Shown: positions 43,224 to 52,310, numbered from the stretch's first letter. The stretch is DNA of 64,000 nt from Sphingorhabdus sp. 109 (GCF_902506555.1 NZ_LR732707.1:1-64000); one strand, 5' to 3'. Notes: a model not told the origin generated them from the sequence alone. Numbers and translations are program-made.

Positions 43224-44998
43224 CTCTGGGACGTCTCGGCCGGGTCGGGCGCGACGTTGCTGAACCAGACGGTCCGGTAGGGAGACAGGCTGAAATCCCC
43301 CTCGATGTCGGCAATGATATGGCCTGAGATCAGGTCCCACCAGCTGTCCCCGGCGATCAGATTGACGTCGGCCAGCGACAGCATTTTTTCTTCGTTGGTT
43401 ACATTGGTGATCGCGAAGATGCTCTGTGTCCGTTCGCGGCTCTGGCGCCAGATGCCGAACAGGCCTTCGGGCAACGCCAGCGTGAATTGCACCGCGTTGG
43501 GGTGAAAAGCCGGCTGCCGTTTGCGGGTTTCAACCAGCGCAAGAAAACGCGAAAAGACCTGCGCCTCGACGGCTTCCGGATCGCCGAGTTTCGCACTGAT
43601 CGTGTCATAGTCCAGCTGCGACCGGTTGATCGACCGGTTATGGCCGGTCCGGTTAACATCTTCATAGCCGTTCGGCGTCGCCAGCAGGCTGTGGATATAG
43701 ATGGCCGGAATACCTTCCAGCGCCAGCATGATCGCCATCGCCGCCATGAACCGGTCGATCTGATATTCGTCCGGTCCGTCGAGCGTGCCCTGCATCGCTT
43801 CGAAAAAGGAGATGTTCATCTCATAGGGCTTCTCGGTGCCACCCGGCCCGCGCCGCATCGACACACGCCCGCCAAAGCCCTGGATACAGGCCAGCATCTG
43901 GTCGACCTCGCCCTGTGGCAGCGCCCCTTCGGTCGGACGCAGACCGATCCCGTCGTGGCTGGCGGTGAAATTGAGATAGGTACAACCGGTCAATGCCGGC
44001 GGATTGCTCCGTGTCAGCCGCTTCAGATAAAGCGCGTTGCCGGTCAGCAGCGCATGGACCAGCAGCGGCGGCAGCGAGAAATTATAGATGACATGCGCTT
44101 CGTTCTGGTTGCCGAAATAGGTCAGATTCTCGTGATTGGGGATATTGGTTTCGGTGATGATGACCAGCGTCTCGGCATGATGGTCCATCAGGGTCCGAAG
44201 CAGACGGATGATCTCGTGGGTTTCGTCGAGATTGATCGAGGGCGTGCCGATTTTCTTCCACAGGAACGCGACCGCGTCGAGCCGGAAAATCCTGACACCA
44301 TGGTCGATATAGGCGGCGATGATCTTGACAAATTCGATCAGCAGCTCGGGATTGGTAAAATCGAAATCGAGCTGGTCGCTGCTGAATGTGCTCCAGACAT
44401 GGCGGTCGCCGGAGACGGTGCGAAACGGTGTCAGCAGCGGATGCGCCCGCGGACGCACCACCTGCCCGAGATCGGCGGCTGGATCGGCGGTATAATAATA
44501 GTCCTTGCCCGGTGCTTCATCGGACAGAAATTGCTGGAACCAGACGGATTTGCTCGATCCGTGATTGATCACCAGATCTCCCATCAGGCGATAGTCGCCG
44601 GCAATCGCCTCGATATCGGACCAGTCTCCCAGATCCTCGTCGACCGCGAGATAGTCGATCACCCCGAAGCCGTCATCACAGCTATAGGGAAAGAAAGGGA
44701 GGATATGAACGGCGCCGATGGTCTGTCCGATATGCTGCTTCAGGAATCGGTGCAGCGTCCGCAGGGGCCGCTCGCCATCCGACCGAATCGTGCCTCCATA
44801 AGTGATCAGTGCGATATCGCGTTCGTCCCACAAATGCTTGTCGGCGATTTCCGATCGCGGGATCATCTTGCTCTTGTCGGGCCAGAACAGGTCGACAATA
44901 CGCTCGGCCAGTGCCTCGCAATCGTAATCGGGATAGACCGCACCCAGATGCGCCGTCAGCCGTTGCAGAAGGTGGTCGATAGTGGCGCGATCATTCAT
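43220..44998 (-). CDS. GH13_18 sugar phosphorylase, glucosylglycerate phosphorylase-like
   Basis: A 592-aa (alpha/beta)8 enzyme of the sucrose-phosphorylase family. The nucleophile Asp is in FRLDAVAFLWK, the acid/base Glu in IITETNIPNHENLTYFG, and SHDGIGLRPTEGALP and HNRSINR mark the acceptor side. Close context with gpgS, its phosphatase and a glycerate kinase points to glucosylglycerate phosphorolysis (giving glucose 1-phosphate and glycerate) rather than sucrose. I choose the ATG at 44998; a GTG at 45013 is possible. It diverges from the kinase gene. Confidence 0.82.
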   Translation of the reverse strand: MNDRATIDHLLQRLTAHLGAVYPDYDCEALAERIVDLFWPDKSKMIPRSEIADKHLWDERDIALITYGGTIRSDGERPLRTLHRFLKQHIGQTIGAVHILPFFPYSCDDGFGVIDYLAVDEDLGDWSDIEAIAGDYRLMGDLVINHGSSKSVWFQQFLSDEAPGKDYYYTADPAADLGQVVRPRAHPLLTPFRTVSGDRHVWSTFSSDQLDFDFTNPELLIEFVKIIAAYIDHGVRIFRLDAVAFLWKKIGTPSINLDETHEIIRLLRTLMDHHAETLVIITETNIPNHENLTYFGNQNEAHVIYNFSLPPLLVHALLTGNALYLKRLTRSNPPALTGCTYLNFTASHDGIGLRPTEGALPQGEVDQMLACIQGFGGRVSMRRGPGGTEKPYEMNISFFEAMQGTLDGPDEYQIDRFMAAMAIMLALEGIPAIYIHSLLATPNGYEDVNRTGHNRSINRSQLDYDTISAKLGDPEAVEAQVFSRFLALVETRKRQPAFHPNAVQFTLALPEGLFGIWRQSRERTQSIFAITNVTNEEKMLSLADVNLIAGDSWWDLISGHIIADIEGDFSLSPYRTVWFSNVAPDPAETSQS

Positions 44999-45062
44999 GG
45001 CTTCTTCTGTCACTCCGAAAATCTTCTTGACCCCGGCGGAACAATCGGGCCCTTATTGTGCA

Positions 45063-46337
45063 GTGCATCAAACAACAAATCCCGATTCAATAAAAGCTTT
45101 TTTAGAGGATCTCTATTTGCAGGCGCTGCAACCCGCGCTGCCGGCCAATGCGATGCGCCATGTCGATTGGCCAAAAGTGCCCGGTCGGACCTATCTGCTT
45201 TCCATCGGCAAGGCAGCCACCCAGATGGTCGCCGCTATCCTCGATCGCCTGCCGGAAAATGTCGAGGGCCTGATCGTCACGCGCCAGGGCTATGTCGAAG
45301 CCGGCTTTGCGCCGGATAATTTTAAGATTGTCGAAGCATCGCATCCGGTCCCTGATTCGGTTGGCGCCGAAGCTGCGCAAAGCGCCCTGCAGGCAGCGGA
45401 CGCACTTGGCAAAGATGATCTCTTGCTGGTGCTGATGTCCGGCGGCGCCAGCGCGCTGCTGCCCGCGCCGGCCGAGGGCATATCGCTGGTCGGGAAACAG
45501 GCCGTCACCCGCGCCCTGCTGCGCAGCGGTGCACCGATCGGTGAAATGAATATGGTCCGCAAGCATCTTTCGGCGATCAAGGGCGGACGGCTGGCCGTTC
45601 GTGCCTGGCCAGCGGCAACCCATATGATTGCCATCTCCGATATTCCCGGCGACGATATCGCGATGATCGGCTCGGGCCCGACGGTCGCGGACAGCTCAAC
45701 CTGCGCCGATACGCTGGCGATTGCCGCAAAATATGACATTGTCCTTCCGCCCGCGATCCGCAGCCAGTTGCGTTCCGGCGCTCTGGAAACGCCGAAAGCA
45801 GACGATCCGAAGATGCAACGCGTGACCGCCGATCTCTGCGCCCGGCCTGCCGACATGTGCGCAGCAGCGGTCGAAGCCGTTCAGGCGATGGGCTATGAAG
45901 CGGTGATGCTCGGCGATGCGCTGGAGGGCGACGCGCTGGAACTCGGGCGCGACCACGCCGCACAGGCGCTGGCGATCAAGGCAAGTGGTCGCAAGGCGGC
46001 CCTGATATCCGGTGGCGAAGCGACGGTGATGATCAGCAACCGGGATGGTCGCGGTGGCCGTTGTACCGCTTATCTGCTGGCTTGTGCCTTGGCATTGAAC
46101 GGCGAACCGGATATTTGCGGCTTCGCCGCCGACAGCGACGGCATCGACGGTTCGGAAGACAATGCCGGAGGCTTTTTGTGGCCCGGAATCGTCGAGCTGA
46201 TGGGGGGAGCAGGCGAGGCGCGCCATCTGCTCGAACAGGATAATAGCTATCTGGCTTTTGAAAAGGCGGGCGCTCTGTTGATGACCGGTCCTTCAGGCAC
46301 CAATGTGAACGATTTGAGAGTGATCCTCGTCGGCTGA
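45063..46337 (+). CDS. Glycerate 2-kinase (GckA/MOFRL type)
   Basis: A 424-aa kinase that turns glycerate into 2-phosphoglycerate. LLSIGKAATQM, VLMSGGASALLPAP, MNMVRKHLSAIKGGRLA and the C-terminal MOFRL segment with GFAADSDGIDGSEDNAGG are hallmark motifs. The frame is open from 44982, but that region overlaps the divergent GH13 start; the GTG at 45063 gives the usual family length, though its ribosome-binding site is weak. It would return the glycerate released by the phosphorylase to glycolysis. Confidence 0.85.
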   Translation: MHQTTNPDSIKAFLEDLYLQALQPALPANAMRHVDWPKVPGRTYLLSIGKAATQMVAAILDRLPENVEGLIVTRQGYVEAGFAPDNFKIVEASHPVPDSVGAEAAQSALQAADALGKDDLLLVLMSGGASALLPAPAEGISLVGKQAVTRALLRSGAPIGEMNMVRKHLSAIKGGRLAVRAWPAATHMIAISDIPGDDIAMIGSGPTVADSSTCADTLAIAAKYDIVLPPAIRSQLRSGALETPKADDPKMQRVTADLCARPADMCAAAVEAVQAMGYEAVMLGDALEGDALELGRDHAAQALAIKASGRKAALISGGEATVMISNRDGRGGRCTAYLLACALALNGEPDICGFAADSDGIDGSEDNAGGFLWPGIVELMGGAGEARHLLEQDNSYLAFEKAGALLMTGPSGTNVNDLRVILVG

Positions 46338-46517
46338 ACCGGACTCTTCTACAGTGGCGGGGATCGCTTGTCCTCGGGCCGGCTCATTGACATATCGACC
46401 GGAAAATCTGCGGTTTCCGGCGCATAAATCACAGAAAATAAAAACGGCATATTGTGTCAGGCGGGTGGCGATCCATCACCGGGACATTTTTCCGCGGCTT
46501 TTGTCCGCTGGCCCGGC

Positions 46518-46991
46518 TCATGACTGCGGGAACACCGCAATGGACAGTATCTCGATGGCATCCTCTCGTCCGGCAAAATCGCCGAAATCGCCCGGCTCCA
46601 TTCCCATCAGGGCACGGCTGACCGGCGCGGAAAAGGAGACTCGCGCGCTGGCCGGATCGGCTTCGTCATCCCCGACGATCGAGAGAGTCTTTTCCCTGCC
46701 ATCGAGAAGGAAAGTGACCCTGGTGCCGAATTCGACTCGTTCCCCGCTCGGTTTCGGCGGCAATTCCGCCGTTGATTGTCTGGTGCTCCAGTAGCGCAGG
46801 TCGCGCTTGGCAATCTTGCGGGTCGTCTCGTCGGTCAGTTCGGCGACCTCGGCCTGCAATTCCACGACGCGCTGCTTGATTTGCCGTAACCCGCGCGCGG
46901 TAACCAGATTGGGCCCGACGGGGATCGGATGCTCGAACTTGGGCTCGAGATGCTCGTCATCACCTTCTCTGCGGAAAGCAACGCTCATCAC
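46518..46991 (-). CDS. GreA/GreB-family transcription elongation factor
   Basis: A 157-aa protein with a coiled-coil N-terminal arm (ARGLRQIKQRVVELQAEVAELTDETTR) and a C-terminal FKBP-like domain with SIVGDDEADPASARVSFSAPVSRALMG. These match GreB-like cleavage factors that rescue backtracked RNA polymerase. It is shorter in the arm tip than canonical GreA and has an extended, acidic N-terminus, so it may be a paralogue with a specialised role. Confidence 0.83.
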   Translation of the reverse strand: MMSVAFRREGDDEHLEPKFEHPIPVGPNLVTARGLRQIKQRVVELQAEVAELTDETTRKIAKRDLRYWSTRQSTAELPPKPSGERVEFGTRVTFLLDGREKTLSIVGDDEADPASARVSFSAPVSRALMGMEPGDFGDFAGREDAIEILSIAVFPQS

Positions 46992-47201
46992 TCAGGCTTT
47001 CTCTGCCTTGGGAGTAACCCAGATTGAGATCGGCGCGACAAATTTGCCGTGCGCTGGCGTGCCGACATCGATCCGTTCGGCGGTCACCAGCTCGCCGCTC
47101 TCGAGACTGAAGGAGGCCCAGGGTTTGGGCATGCGGCCAAAGGTCATTTTTTGGATCGGTTGACCTGTGCTGCTGTTCATGATGATTGCGATAATTGCCA
47201 T
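46992..47201 (-). CDS. Uncharacterised 69-aa protein
   Basis: Its stop abuts the ATG of the Gre-like gene, so both should be on one transcript. The ATG at 47201 is preceded by AGGTGG. The sequence starts MAIIAIIMNSSTG and is mixed, with a basic PKPWASFSLESGELVTAERIDVG middle and beta-strand-like VAPISIWVTPKAEKA end. It lacks a signal peptide or clear membrane helix. I do not recognise a family. Confidence 0.5.
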   Translation of the reverse strand: MAIIAIIMNSSTGQPIQKMTFGRMPKPWASFSLESGELVTAERIDVGTPAHGKFVAPISIWVTPKAEKA

Positions 47202-47266
47202 GCCGCGCCACCTGCGACGGCAGGGCAGAACTGTCAACCACCGGTTGACGCCCGGAAGCCAAACGA

Positions 47267-47833
47267 TCAGTGTGCTGGGATCGTATCTGGCCGAATATAG
47301 GGAAACATGTGCGGGATATAATCCGCTTTACCGAGTTCGATCATCTCGCTGCGCAATATCGCATAAGCGGTCATCAGGTGAAAATAGAACTGTCCCAGCG
47401 TCCAGTCCCGGGCATATTGCTCCGCGGTGAGATCAAGCACCATGCCATTGGGAAGTTCGTGCGCGACCGGGGCGCCCGGGTCTTTGTCGAGCGCGCCGGG
47501 GATCAGACCTTCCAGCAAGGCGATGGTTTCGTTAATCCGCGCCTCGGCATCGGCGAACGAACCGGGCTGTTCTCCTGCGTTGCGCCCTTCATCGACAAGC
47601 GCGCCTAGCGAAGAGGGGAATGTTTCCCCCTGCAGACGGAATACGGCCTCCTGCGCTTGCACGCAGGCAAAGCGGATCTGGGTGGACAGGGGAAACATGT
47701 CGGGTGCGAGACGCGCGGACAGCAGCGCACTCGCGTCCGCTTCCGGAAGCTGATCCTGTGCCTTCCCGAGCCAGCCCTGGAGAGCCCGCAGCATTTGTGT
47801 ATAGGTCGGTACGAGCAGTTGCGTGAATGACAT
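47267..47833 (-). CDS. DUF1993 domain protein
   Basis: A 188-aa all-helical protein that matches the DUF1993 family over its full length: LLVPTYTQMLRALQGWLGKA, PDMFPLSTQIRFAC, GAPVAHELPNGM and WTLGQFYFHLMTAYAILR. The fold resembles DinB-like four-helix bundles and a His pair could bind metal. Function is unknown. A GGAGAT ribosome-binding site lies just before the ATG. It is followed by the small unknown gene at 46992 on the same strand. Confidence 0.85.
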   Translation of the reverse strand: MSFTQLLVPTYTQMLRALQGWLGKAQDQLPEADASALLSARLAPDMFPLSTQIRFACVQAQEAVFRLQGETFPSSLGALVDEGRNAGEQPGSFADAEARINETIALLEGLIPGALDKDPGAPVAHELPNGMVLDLTAEQYARDWTLGQFYFHLMTAYAILRSEMIELGKADYIPHMFPYIRPDTIPAH

Positions 47834-47978
47834 ATGTTGTTATCTCCGAAAAAGCAGGGTCAGCTGGTCATCCTGTCGATCTGGTTCATCGCTGCTTGTC
47901 TGTCCACCGGAATCGGGGTGCTGATTGTGGCGAGATCAGTTTTTCGTCTGTCGCTCCGGGCGATTCGTTCCCCCCGGA

Positions 47979-48650
47979 TCAGCGCCAGTCGACGATTTTC
48001 CAGCCGCGCAGCCGGGCCAGACGGCGCAATTTGGGGGTCGGGGTGGTGGCGATGGCCTCGTCAGCAAATTCCAGCATTGCCTCGTCGCTGACATGATCGG
48101 AATAGGCGCGGACATGAGCCTCTCCGCGCTGCCAGCCCTGTGTGGAGAATAGCTGCTTGATCCGGCCGATCTTGGCATCGTCGTAGCAATTTTCGCCGTT
48201 GATCTGTGGCAACACGCGCCCCTCTCCGTCGACCACCAGCTGCGTCCCGATCAGATGATCGAACCCCAGACGCCGGGCAATGGCCCCGGCATATAATTCG
48301 TAGGAGGCGGTCACCAGCACCAGTTTCCGTCCGTCCGCGCGGTCTGCCTCTATCTGATTGATCGCTTTTCGGTGTCGATTGTGGCGCAAGACACCGTCGG
48401 CGAACCGTTCGATATGCGGCTGCAACGTCGAAAGCCTGGGGGCGCTGCCGAGCAGCCACCGCTGGTTGAAGGTCTTCAATTGGCCGCGGCTGATCAGCTT
48501 GAGCGCATAGGCGATAAAACCGAACGGCAGGATCGGCAGGAAGATCAGGCGCCACGGGGCGAGGGCGAAAACCATGTGGAACAGAAACGGTGTATAGGTT
48601 CCGCGCACGGTGATCGTGCGGTCCATGTCGTAAAGCGATATTTTCTGCAT
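47979..48650 (-). CDS. HAD-IB phosphatase, PgpC-like
   Basis: A 223-aa HAD phosphatase. Motif I is LYDMDRTIT, motif II LVLVTASYELY, and the metal Asp is in VRAYSDHVSDEAML. A hydrophobic hairpin (PFLFHMVFALAPWRLIFLPILPFGFIAYAL) follows motif I, as in E. coli PgpC (YfhB), which dephosphorylates phosphatidylglycerophosphate at the membrane. A lipid-phosphate role is therefore likely. It lies next to the Mla-like lipid transport operon, transcribed in the other direction, which would fit. The frame continues upstream, but only the ATG at 48650 fits the family. Confidence 0.8.
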   Translation of the reverse strand: MQKISLYDMDRTITVRGTYTPFLFHMVFALAPWRLIFLPILPFGFIAYALKLISRGQLKTFNQRWLLGSAPRLSTLQPHIERFADGVLRHNRHRKAINQIEADRADGRKLVLVTASYELYAGAIARRLGFDHLIGTQLVVDGEGRVLPQINGENCYDDAKIGRIKQLFSTQGWQRGEAHVRAYSDHVSDEAMLEFADEAIATTPTPKLRRLARLRGWKIVDWR

Positions 48651-48756
48651 GGTGTCCCGATAGTTCCGTTTGCGCCGCCCATAGCAGTCCGCAGGCAAAT
48701 GCGCCAAATATTTGAACCGTTTAATCTCTTGAGCTTTGTCGCAATTTCCGTCACCT

Positions 48757-49878
48757 ATGGATGCGATGTCGATAGCGAGCGATTTTGTCGAAGAGACGGC
48801 CGAAGATGGTGCGGTTACGCTGCATTTTTCCGGCGACCTGTCGATTGCCAGCATTGACGATCTACCGGAACGGCTCAGGCAATATGAAGGCGATGCGCAG
48901 CGTCTGGATATTTCCGCGACCGGCTATGTCGATACCGTTGGTGCATGGCTGATCCATCGCACCGCGCGCGACTGGCACGCCGAGATAGTCGGCGCCAATG
49001 ATGATGCGGAACGGCTCATCGCCGCGGTCGCCTCCGCCGATCAGCCGACCGAAATCCGTCCGGAACCGGCCAATCCGGTGATCCGGGTGCTGGGCGAAGT
49101 CGGTGAGGCGACGACGATTGCCTTTACCACGATGACCGGACTGATCGGCTTTTTTGGCGCGATCATGATCGGCTTCCTGCGGCTCATCCGGCATCCCGGT
49201 CGTATCAGATGGAATGCGGTGATCCAGCGTTTCGACGTGGTCGGCGTCCGCTCGCTCGGGATTATCGGGCTGATGAGCTTTCTTATCGGTCTGGTGATCG
49301 CGCAACAGGGCGCGGTGCAATTGCGGCAATTTGGCGCCGAAGTATTTACCGTCAATCTCGTCGGCCGGCTGACCTTGCGTGAGCTGGGCGTGCTGATGAC
49401 CGCGATCATGGTCGCGGGCCGGTCGGGCTCCGCTTTTGCCGCCCAGATCGGCACGATGAAGCTGACCGAGGAAATCGATGCGATGCGCACGATCGGAGTA
49501 TCACCGATCGAGGCGTTGGTGCTGCCGCGGTTTATCGCCGCCATCGTCATGTTGCCGCTGCTCGGCTTTTACGCATCCATCGTCGCGATCATCGGCGGCG
49601 GCCTGCTCAGCTGGGTCGAACTGGATATTCCGCCTGCGACCTTTTTCTCCCGCATCCGGGAAGTGGTCCCGCTGACCGATGTCTATGTCGGGCTGGTCAA
49701 GGCCCCGGTTTTCGGCGCGATCATCGCGGTGACCGGCTGTTACCAGGGCATGCAGGTCAAGGGCAATGCCGAAGATGTCGGTAAACGGACCACTGCAGCC
49801 GTGGTGCAAGCCATTTTCCTTGTGATCGTGCTTGATGCCTTTTTTGCTGTCTTCTTTACCTGGATCGGATGGGACTGA
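48757..49878 (+). CDS. mlaE: MlaE-family lipid ABC permease with N-terminal STAS domain
   Basis: A 373-aa protein. Residues 10-95 form a STAS-like domain (GAVTLHFSGDLSIASIDDLPERL, then DISATGYVDTVGAWLIH), equivalent to the separate MlaB protein of E. coli. The rest is an MlaE permease of about five helices with VGRLTLRELGVLMTAIMVAGRSGSAFAAQIGTMKLTEEIDAM. Together with MlaF, MlaD and a lipoprotein downstream it should move phospholipids between membranes. No Shine-Dalgarno is visible at the ATG 48757; 48766 is an alternative. Confidence 0.88.
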   Translation: MDAMSIASDFVEETAEDGAVTLHFSGDLSIASIDDLPERLRQYEGDAQRLDISATGYVDTVGAWLIHRTARDWHAEIVGANDDAERLIAAVASADQPTEIRPEPANPVIRVLGEVGEATTIAFTTMTGLIGFFGAIMIGFLRLIRHPGRIRWNAVIQRFDVVGVRSLGIIGLMSFLIGLVIAQQGAVQLRQFGAEVFTVNLVGRLTLRELGVLMTAIMVAGRSGSAFAAQIGTMKLTEEIDAMRTIGVSPIEALVLPRFIAAIVMLPLLGFYASIVAIIGGGLLSWVELDIPPATFFSRIREVVPLTDVYVGLVKAPVFGAIIAVTGCYQGMQVKGNAEDVGKRTTAAVVQAIFLVIVLDAFFAVFFTWIGWD

Positions 49879-50693
49879 TGCTCGACTCTCAAACCATCGC
49901 CTATGATCCCGATTATGAAGGCCCGATCGTCAGTGTACACGGCCTGCGCAACGCCTTTGGCGAGCAGGTTGTGCATGACAATCTCGATCTTGATGTGCAG
50001 CGTGGCGAAATTATCGGTGTGGTCGGCGGGTCAGGAACCGGCAAGTCGGTGCTGATGCGCTCGATCATCGGTCTGCAGACGCCGCAAGAAGGCGAGATCA
50101 AGGTGTTCGGCGAACCGATTTTGGGCAAGTCCGATGCCGAGACAATCGAGATCCGCAAGCGCTGGGGCGTGTTGTTCCAGGGCGGCGCGCTATTTTCGAC
50201 GCTAACGGTGGCGGAAAATGTAATGGTGCCGATCCGCGAATTCTATCCGGATATGGACCGTGATTTCCGCCGCGAAGTGGCCAAATACAAGGTTTGCCTG
50301 TCCGGACTGTCGCCCGACGCCGCCCCGAAATATCCGTCCGAACTGTCCGGCGGCATGCGCAAGCGGGCCGGCATCGCGCGGGCGCTTGCGCTCGATCCGG
50401 AACTGCTGTTTCTGGATGAGCCAACTGCCGGTCTGGACCCGATCGGCGCGGCCGCATTTGATGCCCTGACCAAGGAATTGCAGCAGACCCTCGGCCTGAC
50501 GGTGTTTCTGATTACCCATGATCTGGACACGTTGCACGCCATTTGCGACCGGGTGGCGGTGCTTGCCGATCAGCGGGTTATCGCGGTTGGCACAATCGAC
50601 GAGCTGCTCGCGCTGGACCATCCCTGGATCCAGGAATATTTCAACGGCCCGCGTGGCCGAATGGCCTTTGCAGGTAAAAAGGTGCCGGCATGA
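49878..50693 (+). CDS. mlaF: MlaF-family lipid ABC ATP-binding protein
   Basis: A 271-aa ATPase. Walker A is VGGSGTGKSVL, the signature LSGGMRKRAGIARAL is of the Mla type (GGMRKR) and Walker B is LLFLDEPTAGLDP. It powers the MlaE permease whose stop overlaps the ATG at 49878 by one base (TGATG); an in-frame ATG at 49869 is also possible. The C-terminal tail EYFNGPRGRMAF is typical of the ATPases that bind the permease regulator. Confidence 0.9.
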   Translation: MLDSQTIAYDPDYEGPIVSVHGLRNAFGEQVVHDNLDLDVQRGEIIGVVGGSGTGKSVLMRSIIGLQTPQEGEIKVFGEPILGKSDAETIEIRKRWGVLFQGGALFSTLTVAENVMVPIREFYPDMDRDFRREVAKYKVCLSGLSPDAAPKYPSELSGGMRKRAGIARALALDPELLFLDEPTAGLDPIGAAAFDALTKELQQTLGLTVFLITHDLDTLHAICDRVAVLADQRVIAVGTIDELLALDHPWIQEYFNGPRGRMAFAGKKVPA

Positions 50694-50758
50694 GAGCGGG
50701 CAAGCGGGTCAGAGAATCGTTGCAGCTGGCGGCACGGCCCGTCATAGAGGTGAAATAG

Positions 50759-51706
50759 ATGGAAACGCGCTCCAACCATACCCTTGTCGGTGTTGTCACT
50801 TTGGCGATGCTGGCCCTTGTGGCCGCCTTTCTCGTATGGATCGTCCGCTTCGGCGACGGCACGACGAAGGAATATGATATATTCTTCGCGCAATCGGTGG
50901 GCGGGCTGGCGTCCGGAACTGGCGTGACCTTTGCCGGCGTACCGTCCGGGCAGGTGCTCAAGGTCGAGCTCTGGAAAAAAGATCCGAATTTCGTTCGCGT
51001 CCGCATCGCTGTCAGCGAAGACACGCCGATCCTGGAAGGCACCACCGCCACGATCCAGAGCGTCAGCTTTACCGCTCCGCCGAATATCCAGCTGGATGGT
51101 GCCAAAAAGGGTGCGCCGCCGATTTCCGATCTTGGCCCCGAAGGGGTGCCGGTAATCCCGACCAAACCGGGCGCGCTCGGCGAATTGCTCAACAGCGCAC
51201 CCTTGGTGGTGGAGCGACTGGCGACGCTGACAGACCGGCTGACGCTGCTGCTGTCGGACGAAAACCAGAAATCAATCACCGGCATATTGGCCAATACCGA
51301 CAAGCTTACCGGGAGCCTCGCGCAGCAGGCGCCGGCTCTCAAAGCGCTAATGGAAGAATCCCGTATTGCCATTCGCAACGCGGGACAGACAGCCGAGAAA
51401 CTGGGGCTGGTAGCGGATAACACCAATGCTTTCCTGACCGACAATGGCGAGCCTATAGCAAAAAATCTTGCGACCACATTGGACTCCGCTTCGAAAAGTC
51501 TCCTTGCGCTGGAAGGCGTGTTGAAAAATGCGCAGCCCGGTGCGGAACGGTTCTCGAAAAAGACACTGCCGGAAATCGATCAGCTGGTCGAAGATATGCA
51601 GGCGCTGACCAAGTCGATGACCAACGTGACCGAACGGCTGGATCAGGGCGGGGCAGGATCTTTGCTCTCGGCACCGGCGCTGCCCGATTATGAGCCAGGA
51701 AAATGA
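50759..51706 (+). CDS. mlaD: MCE-domain periplasmic lipid-binding protein (MlaD-like)
   Basis: A 315-aa protein with one N-terminal transmembrane anchor (LVGVVTLAMLALVAAFLVWIVRF), an MCE domain (about 40-115, with GLASGTGVTFAGVPSGQV and RVRIAVSEDTPI) and a long helical C-terminal part with heptad-like Leu/Ala patterns, much longer than E. coli MlaD. The helical tail may extend as a channel, as in larger MCE proteins. It is separated by 65 bases from mlaF. Confidence 0.9.
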   Translation: METRSNHTLVGVVTLAMLALVAAFLVWIVRFGDGTTKEYDIFFAQSVGGLASGTGVTFAGVPSGQVLKVELWKKDPNFVRVRIAVSEDTPILEGTTATIQSVSFTAPPNIQLDGAKKGAPPISDLGPEGVPVIPTKPGALGELLNSAPLVVERLATLTDRLTLLLSDENQKSITGILANTDKLTGSLAQQAPALKALMEESRIAIRNAGQTAEKLGLVADNTNAFLTDNGEPIAKNLATTLDSASKSLLALEGVLKNAQPGAERFSKKTLPEIDQLVEDMQALTKSMTNVTERLDQGGAGSLLSAPALPDYEPGK

Positions 51707-51716
51707 AGGGACCGAT

Positions 51717-52310
51717 ATGATGAGCACAATCTGGAAATCCGTCGGTCTGCTCGGTGCCACCGTTGCGTTGAGCGCTTGCGTCAGCTTTGGCGGGACCGAG
51801 CCGCCGCCATCGCTGCTATCGCTCTCGCCGGACCATAAACTCTCGGCTGGAGCTGTGCGCAGCGGACCGCAGGCCGGCTCGCTGGTGGTGGCCTTGCCCG
51901 CCGCACCGCAGAAGCTGAACACGATCCGCGTGCCGGTACAGACGACCGGCACGGGCATAGCCTATCTGAAGGATGCTGTCTGGGTCGACAAGCCGGCGCG
52001 CCTCTTTCAGGATTTGCTGAGCGAAACCATTGCCGCCAAAAACGACCGGCTGGTGCTGACGGCAACGGAAGCGGGCGGCAACGCGCAAATCTATATCACA
52101 GGCGAACTGGTTGATTTCGGCCTCGACGGTCCTAGCCTGACAGTTACCGTCACCTATGACGCAGTCAAGATGGTCGCGGACAAGCCGGTCGAGAAAAAGC
52201 GGTTTCAGGCTAGCGAAACCGTCTTTGCCGCCGAACCCGATCCGGTCGGGGAAGGCTTGAACCGCGCGGCCAATACCGTAGCCGCGGAAGTTGCCGAGTG
52301 GGTCGGATAG
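51717..52310 (+). CDS. ABC-type transport auxiliary lipoprotein (PqiC-like)
   Basis: A 197-aa lipoprotein: signal peptide MMSTIWKSVGLLGATVALSAC with the lipobox LSAC. The rest matches the ABC_trans_aux family: RVPVQTTGTGIAYLKDAVWVDKPARLFQDLLSET, in line with PqiC, which sits in the outer membrane and joins MCE complexes. The start at 51717 has AAGGGA 5-6 bases upstream; it lies inside a frame that begins earlier, within mlaD. The operon has no MlaC gene, so this lipoprotein may supply the outer-membrane end. Confidence 0.85.
   Translation: MMSTIWKSVGLLGATVALSACVSFGGTEPPPSLLSLSPDHKLSAGAVRSGPQAGSLVVALPAAPQKLNTIRVPVQTTGTGIAYLKDAVWVDKPARLFQDLLSETIAAKNDRLVLTATEAGGNAQIYITGELVDFGLDGPSLTVTVTYDAVKMVADKPVEKKRFQASETVFAAEPDPVGEGLNRAANTVAAEVAEWVG

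Noticed and set aside
43487-45319. A 610-codon plus-strand frame opposite the GH13 gene
   Set aside because: The opposite strand shows intact catalytic Asp and Glu motifs; the plus-strand product shows no domain.
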